In this document: positions 52,356 through 60,955 of the stretch, piece after piece
Position numbering within the stretch: the stretch's first letter is position 1
Layout: each line of letters opens with the position of its first letter
Assembly: GCA_018822105.1 (NCBI GenBank)
Contig: JAHJLB010000032.1
Location: 1-64,000, forward strand
DNA length: 64,000 nucleotides
DNA from: Pseudomonadota bacterium
Lineage (GTDB): Bacteria > Desulfobacterota > Desulfovibrionia > Desulfovibrionales > Desulfovibrionaceae
Direction: 5' to 3'
Notes under the pieces: model-generated
The model's input: only the letters and a program-made list of their open reading frames with translations
What the model was told of the DNA's origin: nothing
The model's database searches: none
Program-made: the position numbers and the translations under genes

Positions 52356-55300
52356 ACCACATCCTGCCAGAGCGCGTCATTGATCTCCCCGAGCACCTCT
52401 TCCATCTTCCCCTCGAAGACCTTGTCCAGCCTCTTGAAGCCGCCGTCCGCTTGGAACTGGCCGCTGTTGAGCGACTCCCGGTCCACGATGGTTTCCGTCC
52501 GCATCTGCGCCCCGATGCGCTCCAGCCACTGTCTCTGCGGTGCGGTCCAAGCCCTGCTGGCGAGGATGCGCTTCATGGCCCTGTCCACGCGCTCTTGGTA
52601 GGGCATGAGCGGAGAGCCCAAGGCGAGCTGGCGGATGAATCCGATGATAGATGCGGCGATGTCCTGATTGGTGGCCTCGCGCCACGCGGTGCGTAGGTTG
52701 ACCTCGGAATAGCCGTGTTCGTCAAGCAGAAGCTTGAGTTCCCGGAGCTGCTGGCGGGTGAGTTCACGTGGGCGCGTAAGCACCACGGTAAGCGCGGCCA
52801 CATCGTTCTCGTGGGCCTTGATGTACTGGCGGAAGGAGTCGAGGTAGTCTTGCGGCTTGGCTGCATCGCCGTAGCCCCGCTCCTCCCGGCGCAGCTTGTC
52901 ATCGTGGTAGGAGATGAGCTGCACGGGTGAGATGCCCGAGCCCAACTCGTCCAAGAAGTGCCCAAGCCCCTTAGTGCCGAGAAGCATCCCGGAGGATACC
53001 GCCAAGTCCTTGTCGCCGAGCTTTTTGCCGAAAGCATCCGGTTCCTCGCCCGTGATGGTCTGGAACTTCTCCAACGCGGCATCCGTGATGAGCCGCTTCT
53101 TGCGCTGGAACTTGGCTCGAAACTGCTCGACCACGACCTTGCGCACGTCGTCCGTGTCGGCCTCCTCCAGCTCCTTCATGAGCTGGACGAAGGTCACGGA
53201 CGTGTTCTGGACCACCGGCTTCATGGACGAGTAGTCCTGAATGGCCGAGTACAGGTCCACGGCATCGAAGATGCGGAACCACTCCTTGCCGATCTCGTCG
53301 CAAAGCCTGGTCGCTCTGCCCAGCATCTGCTCGTAGAGGATGCGGCTGCGCACCCGGCGCAGGAAAACGAGGTTGACGATCTCGGGCACGTCGATGCCGG
53401 TGGTGAGCAAGTCCACGGTGACCACCACGTTCGGCATCTTCTCGTTCTTGAAGTGGCGGATCAAATCCAAGGGCTTGTCCGCCTTGCCCGTGATCTTGAT
53501 GACGGCGTCATCCTCCACCGAGCCGTACTGGTCGACAAAGGCCTGCTTGAGCAGGTCCACCACCATATCGGCATGGTTGTCCGTGGCGCAGAAGATCAGG
53601 GTCTTTCCGAGCAGGGTCGGGTCGATGTGCTTGGTGAGCTGCTGGCAGACCACGCGGTTGAATGACTCGGTGATGACCCGCTTGTTGAACTCGTCGATGT
53701 CCACGGAGACTTCGTCTTCGAGCTTCCACGTGTCGACCTCACCGCTCTTCACGTCGAGCACGTCCATGGCCTCTCCGGCCTTCCACGTGATGCCGTCTTC
53801 GGCCAGCTCGGTCACGATGCGGATGGGCGGCTCGTGGTCCCTGAGATAGCCGTCGATGACCGCCTGCCGGTACGAGTAGGTGTAGACCGGCTTTCCGAAG
53901 AGGTCAGTGGTGTGCAGGGCGGGCGTTGCCGTGAGACCGATCCTGACGGCGTCAAAATGGTCCAGCACTCGGCTGTACTTGGAGATGTAGTCACGCTCGC
54001 TGCGGAAGGTCAGCTCAGTTTCACTCATCTCCAAGTCGAGGTTGTAGCCCCGGTGGCACTCGTCCACGATGACGCAGTCGTACTGGTCGACCGGCAACTG
54101 CGGGTCGCCATCTGCGGGGAACAGTAGCCGCTTGATCATGCCTTGGATGGTGGCGATCTGGAGCCGGGTGTCCTTGTCGGGCTTGATGTCTCCCAGCTCC
54201 TTCACGTCGTAGATGTCATTGAAGGTCTGGTGGTTCTCCAGTCGGAAGTCCTTGAAGGCATCGGCTGTCTGAACGCCAAGGGAGGTGCGGTCCACAAGGA
54301 AAAGCACCCGGCGGAAGCGTTTGGCCTTGCAGAGCCGGTACACCAGCCCGATGCAGGTTCGTGTCTTGCCCGTTCCGGTCGCCATGGCAGTGAGGATGTT
54401 GCGTTCCCCCTTGGCGATGGCGTCTTCGATGGCACGGATGGCCTCGTGCTGGTAATAGCGCAGGTCGAGGTAGTCCGAAGCATCCTTGGCAAGGCTCGCG
54501 TCGGCATCGGGAATGTCCTGCCCAAGAAGCTCACTCAGACCTTGCGGCGTGGGCCATGCGGTCAGCGGACGGGAAATGTTGGTCGAGACGCGGGCGTCCC
54601 GGAACCAGATGCCGCTCTTGGTGCGGACCTGCTTGAGGAAAGGCCTGCCGTTGGACGAGAGCAGGAAAGGAATGACGTGCTCATCCCATGGCCCGCCGTC
54701 GGGCAGCCGCTCTTCACCCTTGACCTCATAGCCCTTGCTGTACCGCTGCGCTTGCTTGAGGGCGGCGGAGACATCGGTTCGCTTGCGTTTGGCTTCCACA
54801 GTGGCCACAGGCGTCATGCCGACGAAGAGCACGTAGTCGGCTGGCCCGGTCTTGGTCGGCCATTCGGCTATGGCGAGGTTCATCCCACGTTGCGGACGTG
54901 AACCGGACTTGTAGGTGATGCGCGTGGAATCCGCTTCCCATCCGGCATCCCGAAGCTGGTCGTCGATGAGCTTGCGGGTGTCGGCCTCGTCGAGGTCCGC
55001 AGCGGCATCCGCCACGGTCTTGAGGGTCGCCTTGGTGGCGTTGATCTCGTCTTGGGACTTCTCCGCCGTAAGCCGTTGCAGGTCTCCCAAACGTTGCGCG
55101 AAGCTCGCCTGCTCCTGCGCCTGTTGTTGCTCGGTCTCCCGAAGCTGGGCTTCGGTGCTCGAAAGACGCTGGTAGGCTTCCTCCGCTTTCCGCTGGGCTT
55201 CCTGTTGCGCCTGCTCGGTCTCGGCAAGCTGCTTGCGGAGTCGGTCCAACTCCTCGGTCAGGGCTTCGTCCGCCTGCTTCGGCTTTGCAGGAGGGAGGAA

Positions 55301-55720
55301 CGGCCCCGGATCGAATGCCTCATCTCCGCCGAAAGATTTGTGGAACCAGATGGCGAGTACTCGGGCGAAGCGAAGGGCGTCGAGGGCGTGTTGCGACTCA
55401 CCCTCCAGACCATGGACGGCCACGTTCCCGGCCTTACGGAGCATGTGGAAGAGCTGGTTGATCTTGGACGAGAGGATGCCTTCCTCGTCGAGGCGGCGAA
55501 GGAGGCGAATCGAGGTGTCACCCTCAAGGATGGGGATGGCGGAGCGGACAGCCACTTGCTTGGCGAGGAGTTCGCTGAACAGCCGCACCTTGAACAGGGC
55601 GGCGTTGGGGTCGGCAAAGACCAGAAGCTCGGCCTGCGCCGCGCACTTCAGCAGCAGTTCGTCGTGTTCAGCCAGAAACCAGAAGTTCGGTGACTGGATG
55701 TGCTCCGCTTGCTCGTCCAT
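52352..55720 (-). CDS. hsdR: Type I RM restriction subunit HsdR with DUF4145 N-terminus
   Basis: A 1122-aa protein. DUF4145 domain at 1-130 (FWFLAEHDELLLKCAAQAEL; RKAGNVAVHGLEGE), then a coiled coil about 155-220, the PD-(D/E)XK nuclease around 265-315 (ADYVLFVGMTPVATVEAKRK), SF2 motor with Walker A MATGTGKTRT near 446, DECH box IVDECHRG near 553, GLTATPALHT, and motif VI EQMLGRATRL near 800. First gene of the minus-strand operon; promoter must lie in 55721-55918. Full length for this subclass. Confidence 0.95.
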   Translation of the reverse strand: MDEQAEHIQSPNFWFLAEHDELLLKCAAQAELLVFADPNAALFKVRLFSELLAKQVAVRSAIPILEGDTSIRLLRRLDEEGILSSKINQLFHMLRKAGNVAVHGLEGESQHALDALRFARVLAIWFHKSFGGDEAFDPGPFLPPAKPKQADEALTEELDRLRKQLAETEQAQQEAQRKAEEAYQRLSSTEAQLRETEQQQAQEQASFAQRLGDLQRLTAEKSQDEINATKATLKTVADAAADLDEADTRKLIDDQLRDAGWEADSTRITYKSGSRPQRGMNLAIAEWPTKTGPADYVLFVGMTPVATVEAKRKRTDVSAALKQAQRYSKGYEVKGEERLPDGGPWDEHVIPFLLSSNGRPFLKQVRTKSGIWFRDARVSTNISRPLTAWPTPQGLSELLGQDIPDADASLAKDASDYLDLRYYQHEAIRAIEDAIAKGERNILTAMATGTGKTRTCIGLVYRLCKAKRFRRVLFLVDRTSLGVQTADAFKDFRLENHQTFNDIYDVKELGDIKPDKDTRLQIATIQGMIKRLLFPADGDPQLPVDQYDCVIVDECHRGYNLDLEMSETELTFRSERDYISKYSRVLDHFDAVRIGLTATPALHTTDLFGKPVYTYSYRQAVIDGYLRDHEPPIRIVTELAEDGITWKAGEAMDVLDVKSGEVDTWKLEDEVSVDIDEFNKRVITESFNRVVCQQLTKHIDPTLLGKTLIFCATDNHADMVVDLLKQAFVDQYGSVEDDAVIKITGKADKPLDLIRHFKNEKMPNVVVTVDLLTTGIDVPEIVNLVFLRRVRSRILYEQMLGRATRLCDEIGKEWFRIFDAVDLYSAIQDYSSMKPVVQNTSVTFVQLMKELEEADTDDVRKVVVEQFRAKFQRKKRLITDAALEKFQTITGEEPDAFGKKLGDKDLAVSSGMLLGTKGLGHFLDELGSGISPVQLISYHDDKLRREERGYGDAAKPQDYLDSFRQYIKAHENDVAALTVVLTRPRELTRQQLRELKLLLDEHGYSEVNLRTAWREATNQDIAASIIGFIRQLALGSPLMPYQERVDRAMKRILASRAWTAPQRQWLERIGAQMRTETIVDRESLNSGQFQADGGFKRLDKVFEGKMEEVLGEINDALWQDVV

Positions 55721-55918
55721 CGGCAGACTCCTTCAAAGACAACGAAGAACATCAGCAAGCTACAACACAATGCCCGATATGTTAAGCCGTGAAGCACGAC
55801 AATCCCGACAGCGTACGGCTTGAAACCATACCCCACTGCCTTTTCCAAAGTGGGCCGACCAAAATTTTCATGCACGTCGAGTCAAAACGGAGGAACGAAC
55901 GAATGCCAAGGGGGGGAG

Positions 55919-56164
55919 TCAGGCCTTCGGCTTCGACAAGCTCTCCAACCAAACGGGGTCTTTCTCCGCTTTCTTCGTCACCTCGAACGCAACCGCAATC
56001 AGAAGCTCCATGACTTGGCTTTTCGTTTTGCCCGGCAACTTCGACATCATGTACTCGAATTGCTCCGTTGTTGACTTGCTCAAGGTCACTTTGAATTGGC
56101 TTCGCCCATCGTCCTTCAGCTTTCGCTGGTAGCCTTTCTGTCGCTCAGCATCGGATTTTCTCAT
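55919..56164 (-). CDS. Small RHH-type repressor candidate
   Basis: An 81-aa protein, basic at the start (RKSDAERQKGYQRKLKDDGR), then FKVTLSKSTTEQFEYMMSKL (possible ribbon-helix-helix strand and helix) and KTKSQVMELLIAVAFEV. The size and KxTL...K(S)xVMELLI layout suggest a ribbon-helix-helix dimer. ATG 56164 lies 12 nt from a perfect palindrome (56176-56189), one of four similar sites between it and the divergent recombinase gene. I infer a repressor that controls itself and the recombinase. Confidence 0.7.
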   Translation of the reverse strand: MRKSDAERQKGYQRKLKDDGRSQFKVTLSKSTTEQFEYMMSKLPGKTKSQVMELLIAVAFEVTKKAEKDPVWLESLSKPKA

Positions 56165-56175
56165 TGCCACTCTCC

Positions 56176-56311
56176 TGTGAGGCCTCACAGATATCATCAT
56201 TCATACCATCCATCAATAACGACGATTATTCGTGAGGCCACACATCCAGCCACAGCGTGACACCTCACAATCCAAGCACCTTCCCATGCAAGAAGATCGT
56301 GAGAACTCACA
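56176..56311. promoter_or_regulatory. Four TGTGAG-CTCACA palindromes (operators) in divergent promoter region
   Basis: TGTGAGGCCTCACA (56176-56189, perfect), CGTGAGGCCACACA (56231-56244), GCGTGACACCTCACAA (56255-56270) and CGTGAGAACTCACA (56298-56311) share half-sites GTGAG/CTCAC. They fill the gap between the small repressor gene (minus) and the serine recombinase (plus). Likely targets of the 81-aa repressor. Confidence 0.75.
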
Positions 56312-56393
56312 CTTGACACAGGGCCACATCAGTCATATCAAATCTGCTAACGGTCGTAAGCGGATTTGGCAAGACAAAGAAAGGACGATCCTC

Positions 56394-57080
56394 ATGCACG
56401 GCAACTTCATCTCCTACCTCCGAGTCAGCACCCAGCAGCAAGGCCGCTCCGGTCTCGGTATCGAAGCCCAGCGCGAAACGGTCACAAAATTCCTCAATGG
56501 GGGCGACTGGAAACTTCTTGGCGAGTATGTGGAAGTGGAATCCGGCAAGAAGGCAGACCGCCCAAAGCTGCAAGCGGCTCTGGACCGCTGCAAGCTTACG
56601 GGGGCCACTCTGGTTATTGCCAAGCTCGACCGCCTGAGCCGTGACGCTCACTTCCTGCTTGGCATGCAGAAGAGCGGTGCAAATTTCGTCTGTGCGGATA
56701 TGCCGGATGCAAACAGCTTCACGGTGGGCATCATGGCCTTGGTCGCACAGCAAGAGCGGGAGATGATCTCTCAGCGCACGAAGGCGGCTCTAGCCGCTGC
56801 GAAGGCGCGGGGGGTCACTTTGGGATGTCCAAACGGCGCAAGGCATCTCAGGAAGTTCGGCAATGAGCTTGGGGTTAAGGCCATCAAGTCGAATGCCGAT
56901 GCCCGCGCCGAAAGCTTGCGGACCACGGTGCATGACATTCTGCGAGGTGGCATCACTTCCTTCGCCGGAATCGCTCAGGAGCTAAACTCCCAGCAGATCA
57001 GGACCGCCCGTGGGGGTAAGTGGCATCCCTCCAGCGTGAAGAGGCTAGTTGAGCGGCTGGCACAATGTCGTATATCGTGA
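56394..57080 (+). CDS. Serine recombinase (resolvase/invertase-like)
   Basis: A 228-aa recombinase. FISYLRVSTQQQGRSGLGIE holds the nucleophilic Ser (about residue 10), then VIAKLDRLSRDAHFLLGM (catalytic Arg region) and LVAQQEREMISQRTKAALAA. The C-terminal part (130-228) has a recombinase/HTH region ITSFAGIAQELNSQQIRTAR. ATG 56394 follows AAAGGA; an upstream GTG (56232) in the frame lies inside the operator region and is not used. It may invert or resolve DNA in element 3. Divergent from its probable repressor. Confidence 0.9.
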   Translation: MHGNFISYLRVSTQQQGRSGLGIEAQRETVTKFLNGGDWKLLGEYVEVESGKKADRPKLQAALDRCKLTGATLVIAKLDRLSRDAHFLLGMQKSGANFVCADMPDANSFTVGIMALVAQQEREMISQRTKAALAAAKARGVTLGCPNGARHLRKFGNELGVKAIKSNADARAESLRTTVHDILRGGITSFAGIAQELNSQQIRTARGGKWHPSSVKRLVERLAQCRIS

Positions 57081-57120
57081 CTGTTTGGCTGGTCTTTCCT
57101 GAGAGCAAAGGTTCATGAAC

Positions 57121-57345
57121 GAAATTCTGAAAACCGGGGCCAAGTTGCGGGAAGTGAGGTGCCTCAAATAGGAGGATGTCAACTTCGAGCGCGGCTTCAT
57201 CACTCTCTGGCCCAGAAAGCGAAAGGGCGAGCAAATGGAGCCGAGGTCCGCCCCCATGTTCCCCGCCACCAAGCTGCCTGAGATCATCAGAAGGCGCTTG
57301 AAATGGCTGAACACGCAGACAGCGCTAGACCTGCCATGCGCCCGG
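57121..57345 (+). pseudogene. Tyrosine-integrase fragment with amber stop
   Basis: The frame reads TGAKLREVRCLK, TAG (57169-57171), then EDVNFERGFITLWPRKRKGE and MFPATKLPEIIRRRLKWLN. It aligns with the tyrosine-recombinase core TGxRRxEVLxLxWEDVDFxxG; the TAG stands where Trp is expected (TGG to TAG). N-terminus and the HxxR...Y part are missing. A decayed integrase. The following bases to 57607 contain no gene I can support. Confidence 0.7.
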
Positions 57346-57607
57346 CTGCTCACGCTCCACGTTATACGTGCTGCTCACCCGTGGCGAGTTCCTCGACCCC
57401 TATTTTGTCGGCGCGTCTTTGCGCTACCACATGGCGATGTTGACTCCTTTTGTGAAATGAATCTATATACAAACAGACAATCGAGCGATTCGGGCACGGA
57501 TGAGCCCCCCCACACAATTCACCCACGCGTTAACAACAGCAGGGTGGCCGGATCAGCAGGGGCCAGCTCCTCCAAGAAGATGTGTTGTGTGGTCGCTGGG
57601 GGGAACT

Positions 57608-60600
57608 GTGGGATCTAACTACGAGGCAATTTGCGAGGAAAATCGAGGAAGATACGGAACCGAGGGCGCACAGAAGTCTGGGAGTCTAGCCGCAGGCCTG
57701 TACGACGACCGCACACACTTCATCTTCGAGCTGCTGCAAAACGCCGAGGACGCCCTCGGCAGACGCGGCGAGTGGCATGGACCACGCAAAGTTGCATTTG
57801 CCCTGACCCCGACTCGCCTGACCCTTTCGCATTTCGGCAAGCCGTTTGACGAGGCCGACGTACGAAGCGTCTGCGACATTGCCGAGACTACCAAGAACGA
57901 GTCCTCCATTGGCCGCTTCGGTCTCGGCTTCAAATCCGTATACACCGTTACCGATCTCCCGGAAATACACTCTGGCGACGAGGATTTCGCCATTGAGAAT
58001 TATATCTTTCCCAAGCGATTAGAGCGCTCGGCGCGTAAGGCGGACGAGACGCAGATCATCCTGCCCTTGAAGCCGGGGGACGTAAGCGCAGAGCAGGACA
58101 TCACGGCGGGGTTCCGGTGTCTCGGGACAGGCGCATTGCTGTTCTTGCGCAACATCGAGGAAATCAGCTGGAGTGTCGAAGGCGGTGCATCCGGCTTCTA
58201 CATGCGCAACATGTCGGAGACGCTCGGACCTCACGTTCAGCGCATCACAATGATCGGTCAGGAAACAGGTCAAGATGAGGTCGACCAGAACTGGCTCGTG
58301 TTCTCTCGAGACGTATTCTCGGACGAGAAGAAGGTCGGTCGAGTGGAGATAGCCTTTTCTCTGGCCCCCACCAAGAGAACCCACGCTTATTGGTCGGTGG
58401 AGCCGCTCGCAACCTCTGCGCTGGTCGTGTTCTTCCCGACCGTGGTTGAGACCCATCTTGGCTTTCTCGTGCATGGGCCATATCGCACCACGCCCAGCCG
58501 GAATACCGTTCCCCCGGACGACCCGTGGAACCAGCATCTGGTCAAAGAGACGTCCGACCTGCTGGTGGAGGCGATGCGCTGGATGCGGGACAATACAATA
58601 CTGGATGTCGCTGCTCTGCGCTGCTTACCGCTTGTCCGCGAGAAGTTCCCAAAGGATTCGAGGTTCGCGCCGATGTTTGATGCAGTCCGGAAGGCGTTTC
58701 AGAGCGAGGCGCTGCTTCCAGCATTCGGCGACGGGCATGTTACCGCCCATCAGGCCAAGCTGGCCCGAACGCAAGAGTTGCGCGAACTGTTCAGTCCGGA
58801 ACAGGTTGCTGTGCTGTTCGGTTCGGAGATCGCCGCTTGGCTGTCTGGCGACATCACTCGGGACACGGCACCTGAGATTCGCCGATACCTGATGCGCGAG
58901 CTCGACATCGACGAGATCACGCCGACAAAGCTGATACCGAATCTGACCAAGGAGTTCCTTGAGGCGCAATCTGACGAGTGGGTGTCGCGGCTGTACGAAT
59001 TCTTAAATGGCCAGGGAAAAGCACTACATAGCAACCTAGACACTGTTCCACTCATCCGCCTCGACGACGGTACGCACATCGTCGCTCGCGAGAACGGAAA
59101 AGCGAAGGCCTTTCTGCCGAGCGCCTTTGCCACCAGCTTCCCGACGATGCGCCGCGCGGTGTGTGCAACACCCGATGTGCGCTCATTCCTGATCTCGCTG
59201 GGCATCACCGAACCCGACCCGGTGGATGACGTCATATGGAACCTCCTACCAAAGTACCAACAGCAAGTGGTGGATGTGGACGACGAGGCATACGCTGCCG
59301 ATATTGAGCGCATCCGTGCTGCCTTCAGCACAGACTCAACAGCGCAGAAGAAAAAGCTTCAGACAGCCCTGCGCGATACCAAGTTTGTGATGGTGGTCGA
59401 CACCGGTGATGGCAAAGCCAACATCGCAATGCCCGGCGAGAGCTACATCGCCACCGACCGTCTACAGCAACTCTTCGCCGGTGTGCCAGGCATCTTGATC
59501 GTCGACAACAAATACGACTGCCTGCGCGGAGAAGACATACGTGACCTGCTGGTGTCTTGTGGCGCAAGCCGCTACCTCATACCGCAAGCAACACCGTCGG
59601 GACTGGGTGAGTCCGAGAAAATTCAGATTCGCAAAAATGAAGGCCTTGAGCGTGCAACCTGGGAAAGCCAACCAGAGGACTTCACCCTTCGCGGATTGAC
59701 GCAGCTGCTTGAGTTGTTACCCGCACTGAAGCCTGCGGAGGCCGCAGCCAGAGTGAAGGTGCTGTGGGAGGCATTGGCAGATCTGGAGTCGCGCGGCACT
59801 GCCGCCTTCTATGGCTCATACAAGTGGAGCTATTCCCACGAGACAAAAACCGCCCGCTTCGACGCAACTTTCATCCGGACGCTCAATCAGTGCGCTTGGG
59901 TGCCTAATGCCGACGGCGAGCTTGTGCCTCCAGGGCTCATCGTGTTCGACACCCTTGGCTGGAAGCCCAACCCATTCTTGCAGACCAAGATCACCTTCAA
60001 ACCGCCGATCATCGATCAGCTTGCCAAAGAGGCAGGCATAGACCCGGCTGTACTCAATCTGTTGCGCAGTCACGGCCTCACCAACGAGGCTGACCTGAGA
60101 TTCCGGTTGGGCCTCACGCAGCCAAAGCCAGACCCCGAACGAGAGACCGGTAAACCGCCCGAAATCCCGCCCGGTCCCCCTGACCCGGACGGCGGTGATG
60201 ACGAGGGCACAGGTGCTGAGCGGCGTGATGGCCAAGAGCGTTCCGGCAACGGGACTTCGCGCGGCGGTGGTCAGGGCAATGAAGGTGCGCGCGGCGGCAC
60301 AACTGACCACGGCACCTCCGGTGACAAAGGTAGCGGGAAAGGCGGCGGTCAGGGAAAGAGGACACCCGGTCACGCAGGTGGGCGACCATTCATTTCCTAC
60401 GTCGGCACACATCCCGATGATGACGATTCCGACCCCGATGGCCTCGATCAGGAGGCACGGATGCAAATCGAAGGGAATGCACTCGACCTGATCATTGATC
60501 TTGAGCCAACGCTGCGCCGCACTCCAGAAGGCAACCCAGGCTTTGACCTCTTCGAGACCGATAGCGATGGCAAGCAGATTCGATGGGTCGAAGTGAAGTC

Positions 60601-60838
60601 GATGACAGGCACCTTGGAAGATCGCCCTGTGGGACTTTCACACACGCAGTTCGACTGCGCCCGCGAAAAGGGCGCTGCGTTCTGGTTGTACGTGGTCGAA
60701 CACGCGACCGATCCGGCGAAAGCACGGGTGCTCAGAATTCAGAACCCAGTCGGCCTTGCCCGTACATTCACATTTGACCGTGGTTGGAGCGAGATGGCTC
60801 GCACAGAAATCCCAGTAGCACTCAATCTGAAGGACTGA
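57608..60838 (+). CDS. GHKL (Hsp90/sacsin-like) ATPase with C-terminal DUF3883
   Basis: A 1076-aa protein. GHKL ATPase: FIFELLQNAEDAL (39-50, N-box), FGKPFDEADVRSVC (76-89) and SIGRFGLGFKSVY (100-112), as in sacsin-type ATPases. A long helical middle follows, then a Gly/Arg/Asp-rich linker (about 850-930), then DUF3883 at the end (NPGFDLFETDSDGK, RWVEVKSMTG), a PD-(D/E)XK-like nuclease fold with D...E-x-K. GTG 57608 is chosen for the GGGGGGAA just upstream; the frame is open to 57500. ATPase-sensor plus nuclease-like tail suggests defence. It is 3 bp from the 37-aa ORF, starting a four-gene operon. Confidence 0.85.
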   Translation: MGSNYEAICEENRGRYGTEGAQKSGSLAAGLYDDRTHFIFELLQNAEDALGRRGEWHGPRKVAFALTPTRLTLSHFGKPFDEADVRSVCDIAETTKNESSIGRFGLGFKSVYTVTDLPEIHSGDEDFAIENYIFPKRLERSARKADETQIILPLKPGDVSAEQDITAGFRCLGTGALLFLRNIEEISWSVEGGASGFYMRNMSETLGPHVQRITMIGQETGQDEVDQNWLVFSRDVFSDEKKVGRVEIAFSLAPTKRTHAYWSVEPLATSALVVFFPTVVETHLGFLVHGPYRTTPSRNTVPPDDPWNQHLVKETSDLLVEAMRWMRDNTILDVAALRCLPLVREKFPKDSRFAPMFDAVRKAFQSEALLPAFGDGHVTAHQAKLARTQELRELFSPEQVAVLFGSEIAAWLSGDITRDTAPEIRRYLMRELDIDEITPTKLIPNLTKEFLEAQSDEWVSRLYEFLNGQGKALHSNLDTVPLIRLDDGTHIVARENGKAKAFLPSAFATSFPTMRRAVCATPDVRSFLISLGITEPDPVDDVIWNLLPKYQQQVVDVDDEAYAADIERIRAAFSTDSTAQKKKLQTALRDTKFVMVVDTGDGKANIAMPGESYIATDRLQQLFAGVPGILIVDNKYDCLRGEDIRDLLVSCGASRYLIPQATPSGLGESEKIQIRKNEGLERATWESQPEDFTLRGLTQLLELLPALKPAEAAARVKVLWEALADLESRGTAAFYGSYKWSYSHETKTARFDATFIRTLNQCAWVPNADGELVPPGLIVFDTLGWKPNPFLQTKITFKPPIIDQLAKEAGIDPAVLNLLRSHGLTNEADLRFRLGLTQPKPDPERETGKPPEIPPGPPDPDGGDDEGTGAERRDGQERSGNGTSRGGGQGNEGARGGTTDHGTSGDKGSGKGGGQGKRTPGHAGGRPFISYVGTHPDDDDSDPDGLDQEARMQIEGNALDLIIDLEPTLRRTPEGNPGFDLFETDSDGKQIRWVEVKSMTGTLEDRPVGLSHTQFDCAREKGAAFWLYVVEHATDPAKARVLRIQNPVGLARTFTFDRGWSEMARTEIPVALNLKD

Positions 60839-60841
60839 GCC

Positions 60842-60955
60842 ATGTCCACTCTAAAACTACCTGTTTCTCGAAAACTAGGCATAATCCACGACCTATCACC
60901 AGCCATCAAAACGAAAATCGATGCGATGTCGCACAGACAAAATGCACAATCATGA
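60842..60955 (+). CDS. 37-aa linking ORF between GHKL and GNAT-PIN genes
   Basis: ATG 60842 lies 3 bp after the previous stop with GAAGGA upstream; it ends in TGA overlapping the next ATG (ATGA at 60952-60955). Sequence starts MSTLKLPVSRKLGIIHDLSP and is basic. The next gene has no ribosome-binding site of its own, so this ORF most likely couples its translation; it may also be a real small protein. Confidence 0.6.
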   Translation: MSTLKLPVSRKLGIIHDLSPAIKTKIDAMSHRQNAQS

